A DNA stretch of 6,301 bases from an uncultured Lachnospiraceae bacterium (lineage in GTDB: Bacteria; Bacillota; Clostridia; Lachnospirales; Lachnospiraceae): assembly GCA_900557385.1 (NCBI GenBank), contig USSP01000112.1, positions 1 through 6,301 on the forward strand. Reading direction: 5' to 3'. The notes below the pieces were generated by a model, which made no database searches, had not been told where the DNA came from, and was given only the letters and a program-made list of their open reading frames with translations. Every line of letters begins with the position of its first letter. The stretch's first letter is position 1. Below, in pieces: positions 6,287-6,301 of the stretch. Both the position numbers and the translations under genes were made by a program.

Positions 6287-6301
6287 AGATCGGAAGAGCG
6301 C
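6287..6301. other. Residual Illumina sequencing adapter at contig end
   Basis: AGATCGGAAGAGCG (6287-6300) is identical to the start of the Illumina TruSeq read-2 adapter; its complement is the familiar GCTCTTCCGATCT. It sits at the very end of the window, where an untrimmed adapter would be expected. The final base does not continue the match. These bases should not be treated as genomic. Confidence 0.9.

Overview
The window looks like a contig-end fragment from a spore-forming, low-to-mid GC Firmicute, most likely Lachnospiraceae or a related clostridial group. This rests on strong AGGAGG-type ribosome binding sites, consensus-like sigma-A promoters, a SpoIIM-like engulfment protein next to XerD, and a SpoVB-like flippase. 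The assignment comes from gene content and protein style only; no database search was possible.

Layout: (i) 10-1011, minus strand: complete glycolytic glyceraldehyde-3-phosphate dehydrogenase (gap). (ii) 1012-1257: divergent intergenic region with a gap promoter, an inverted repeat in the gap leader, and an extended -10 promoter for the rightward gene. (iii) 1258-2067, plus: PHP-type histidinol-phosphatase family protein. (iv) 2102-2183: a long hairpin with perfect 18-bp outer arms that ends 13 nt before the next start codon. (v) 2197-3534, plus: 12-TM polysaccharide/lipid flippase of the SpoVB/PST type. (vi) 3628-4656, plus: class I DAHP synthase, entry enzyme of the shikimate pathway, probably from its own promoter inside the end of the flippase gene. 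(vii) 4683-4713: bidirectional terminator between convergent genes. (viii) 4744-5628, minus: tyrosine recombinase XerD with its own promoter. (ix) 5817-6286, minus: C-terminal part of a SpoIIM-like sporulation membrane protein, running off the contig. (x) 6287-6300: a 14-nt match to the Illumina adapter, so the last ~15 bases are probably not genomic.

The genes do not form one pathway. This is housekeeping chromosome: central carbon metabolism, amino-acid biosynthesis (histidine and aromatics), envelope lipid transport, chromosome-dimer resolution and sporulation. The spoIIM/xerD neighbourhood resembles Bacillus, where spoIIM lies a few genes upstream of fur and xerD (ripX). I found no mobile element, CRISPR array, RNA gene, defence system or other undescribed multi-gene system. 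The points most worth a second look are the intergenic hairpin and small ORF upstream of the flippase, the leader structures, and the adapter remnant that truncates spoIIM.
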